This document shows positions 62,444-64,000 of a stretch of 64,000 nt of DNA, piece by piece. The position numbers were made by a program, and so were the translations under genes. Source of the stretch: Streptomyces sp. NBC_01788 (GTDB lineage: Bacteria > Actinomycetota > Actinomycetes > Streptomycetales > Streptomycetaceae); NCBI RefSeq assembly GCF_035917575.1, contig NZ_CP109090.1:7502001-7566000 (forward strand), read 5' to 3'. Each line of letters opens with the position of its first letter. The stretch's first letter is position 1. The notes beneath the pieces were generated by a model that was not told where the DNA came from, ran no database searches, and saw only the letters and a program-made list of their open reading frames with translations.

Positions 62444-63745
62444 TTGACCGTCAGCTACCGCCACCCCGGCGTCGTCCTCACCGACCGCACCTTCACCGTG
62501 CCGCTCGACCACGACGACCCCGCCGGGGAGACGATCGAGCTCCACGCACGTGAGGCCGTCGCGCGGGACAAGGCCGGCCAGGACCTGCCGTGGCTGATCT
62601 ACCTCCAGGGCGGTCCCGGCTTCGGGGCGAACCGTTTCATCGGACGGCAGGCCTGGTTCGGCCGGGCCCTGGAGGACTACCGGGTCCTGCTCCTCGACCA
62701 GCGCGGCACCGGCCACTCCACGCCCGCCAACCGCCAGACGCTGCCCCTGCGCGGCGACGTGGCCGCACAGGCCGACTACCTCACGCACTTCCGCGCCGAC
62801 TCGATCGTCCGCGACTGCGAGGCGATCCGCCCCGAGGTGACCGGCGGCGCTCCCTGGACCGTCCTCGGGCAGAGCTTCGGCGGCTTCTGCACCGTGAACT
62901 ACCTGTCCACGCACCCCGAGGGCATGGCCGCCGCCCTGATCACCGGCGGCCTGCCCTCGCTCGACGCCCACGCCGACGACGTCTACAGGGCCGCCTACCC
63001 GCGCATCGAGCGCAAGGTCGCCGCCCACTACGCCCGCTACCCGCACGACGTCGACCGCGCCCGCCGCATCGCCGACCACCTGCTCACCCACGACGTGGTG
63101 CTCCCGAACGGCTACCGGCTGACCGTCGAGGCCTTCCAGTCGCTCGGCATCATGCTCGGCGGCGGCGACGGCAGCCACCGACTCCACTTCCTCCTCGAGC
63201 ACGCCTTCGTCCGCACCCCGGGCGGGCCGGAACTGTCCGACGCCTTCCAGGAGGAGGTCCAGGGCCTGCTGTCGTACGCGGGCCACCCGCTGTACGCCCT
63301 CGTCCACGAGGCCATCTACGGCCAGGACGCCCGCCCCACCGCATGGTCGGCCGATCGGGTCCGCGCGGAGTTCCCGCAGTTCGACGCCGCCAAGGCCCTC
63401 GCCGGCGACGGGCCGGTGCTGTTCACCGGCGAGACCGTGCACCCCTGGATGTTCGACTGCGACCCGGCGCTGCGCCCGCTGCGCGAGACCGCCGAACTGC
63501 TCGCCGCCCGCACCGATTGGCGGCCCCTGTACGACCCCGCCCGCCTCGCCGCCAACGAGGTCCCGGTCGCCGCGGCCGTCTACCACGACGACATGTACGT
63601 CGACACGGCCCACGCCCTCGCCACCGCCCGCGCGATCGGTGGCCTGCGCACCTGGGTCACCGACGAGTTCGAGCACGACGGCGTCCGGGCGGGCGGCCCC
63701 CGCGTCCTGGACCGGCTGCTCGGGCTCGTACACGGCGACCTCTGA
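62444..63745 (+). CDS. S33 proline-iminopeptidase-like alpha/beta hydrolase
   Basis: The 433-residue protein has LIYLQGGPGFGANRF (oxyanion HGGPG-type), LLLDQRGTGHSTPAN, the nucleophile elbow VLGQSFGGFCTVNY and late Asp/His in AVYHDDMYVD and EFEHDGVRAGG. This is the proline iminopeptidase (S33) family. TTG 62444 is the start: GGGAGAA lies at normal spacing, and no ATG or GTG precedes the conserved region. Confidence 0.9.
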   Translation: MTVSYRHPGVVLTDRTFTVPLDHDDPAGETIELHAREAVARDKAGQDLPWLIYLQGGPGFGANRFIGRQAWFGRALEDYRVLLLDQRGTGHSTPANRQTLPLRGDVAAQADYLTHFRADSIVRDCEAIRPEVTGGAPWTVLGQSFGGFCTVNYLSTHPEGMAAALITGGLPSLDAHADDVYRAAYPRIERKVAAHYARYPHDVDRARRIADHLLTHDVVLPNGYRLTVEAFQSLGIMLGGGDGSHRLHFLLEHAFVRTPGGPELSDAFQEEVQGLLSYAGHPLYALVHEAIYGQDARPTAWSADRVRAEFPQFDAAKALAGDGPVLFTGETVHPWMFDCDPALRPLRETAELLAARTDWRPLYDPARLAANEVPVAAAVYHDDMYVDTAHALATARAIGGLRTWVTDEFEHDGVRAGGPRVLDRLLGLVHGDL

Positions 63746-63790
63746 CGCCGGCGGCATCGGCCGGCCCCGGCCCGTCGCCTGCCGCGGCAC

Positions 63791-63796
63791 TAGGAT
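63791..63796 (+). promoter_or_regulatory. -10 element of the ECF sigma gene
   Basis: TAGGAT is a perfect Streptomyces housekeeping -10 hexamer, 35 nt upstream of the ATG; the matching -35 is poor. Confidence 0.45.
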
Positions 63797-63831
63797 GCCT
63801 GGAAGGTGCGGGGGAACAGGGTGGGGAAGAG

Positions 63832-64000
63832 ATGTCCGGCACGGGTGACGAGGAAGTCCTGGCACGGAGCTTCGAGGAGCACCGCCCGCAACTGCGGGCG
63901 GTGGCCTACCGCATGCTCGGCTCGGTACCCGAGGCCGAGGACGCCGTCCAGGAGGCCTGGCTGAGGCTCACCCGCACGGACACCGGTGCCATCCGCAACC
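63832..64000 (+). CDS. ECF RNA polymerase sigma factor (5' part)
   Basis: The window ends inside the gene. The visible 56 residues contain sigma region 2: RSFEEHRPQLRAVAYRMLG and EAEDAVQEAWLRLTR, typical of the ECF SigJ-like group (the RMLGS block). ATG 63832 has GGTGGGGAAGAG just upstream. C-terminal features, such as a SnoaL-like domain, lie beyond the window. Confidence 0.85.
   Translation, partial: MSGTGDEEVLARSFEEHRPQLRAVAYRMLGSVPEAEDAVQEAWLRLTRTDTGAIRN

Noticed and set aside
59741..63865. A 1374-codon open frame on the minus strand across the rhamnose importer, LacI and S33 genes.
   Set aside because: It is opposite five well-supported genes and has a Gly/Val/Asp-rich, repetitive composition without motifs, as expected for the antisense of GC-biased codons.

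Overview
The window is high-GC actinobacterial DNA with strong third-position GC bias, GTG and TTG starts, many 4-nt ATGA/GTGA overlaps and very rare TTA codons. Gene content points to Streptomyces: an ergothioneine operon, a BlaI/M56 pair, a SigR-type promoter in front of thioredoxin, CsoR-type boxes before a copper ATPase, and a hypoxia/dormancy set. No rRNA, tRNA, CRISPR array, complete insertion sequence or prophage was seen. I read it as accessory chromosomal arm or near-arm DNA, but that is inference.

Layout. 1-2.8 kb: a partial gene, a small hypothetical gene, a MITE-like inverted repeat, a HAD phosphatase, dodecin, and an orphan sugar-binding lipoprotein with a DasR-like operator. 2.8-7.3 kb: the ergothioneine operon egtABCD on the minus strand, without egtE. 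7.6-12.5 kb: a PemK/MazF-like protein and a cupin divergent from a cysteine-rich (SufR-like) HTH regulator and a membrane protein; a YgiC-like ATP-grasp enzyme with a lipoprotein; a double-PASTA lipoprotein. 12.5-20.3 kb: an FMN reductase divergent from a TetR regulator, an HxlR remnant, a LacI regulator, thioredoxin divergent from a flavin disulfide oxidoreductase, peptide deformylase, BlaI/M56 and a TPR protein. 20.4-23.8 kb: a block of three decayed genes (citrate synthase, metE, aromatic monooxygenase).

23.9-39.7 kb: a PAS-PAS-GAF-SpoIIE phosphatase, an esterase, a stand-alone CoxM-like FAD protein, a copper ATPase, a MalY-type aminotransferase, a glutaryl-CoA dehydrogenase/CoA-transferase operon divergent from a PucR-type regulator, a DUF574 methyltransferase, PolX and a PP2C phosphatase. 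39.9-44.2 kb: a compact dormancy-like cluster (release-factor-like protein, Rv1733c-like membrane protein, universal stress protein, CBS-BON protein, cyclic-nucleotide-binding protein). 44.5-48.4 kb: a secreted 5'-nucleotidase, a CtaG-like copper/oxidase assembly protein and a cupin.

48.4-62.3 kb is the most coherent system: a full L-rhamnose route. Minus strand: rhaI, a bifunctional aldolase-dehydrogenase and rhaB, followed by lutABC, which would turn the resulting L-lactate into pyruvate. Plus strand: an ABC importer (ATPase, two permeases, binding protein) and a LacI repressor gene. The two divergent promoters each carry a TGAAA-NN-TTTCA-type operator at the expected transcription start. 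One permease gene has a TTA codon, which may tie uptake to bldA. The window ends with an S33 peptidase and the start of an ECF sigma factor gene.
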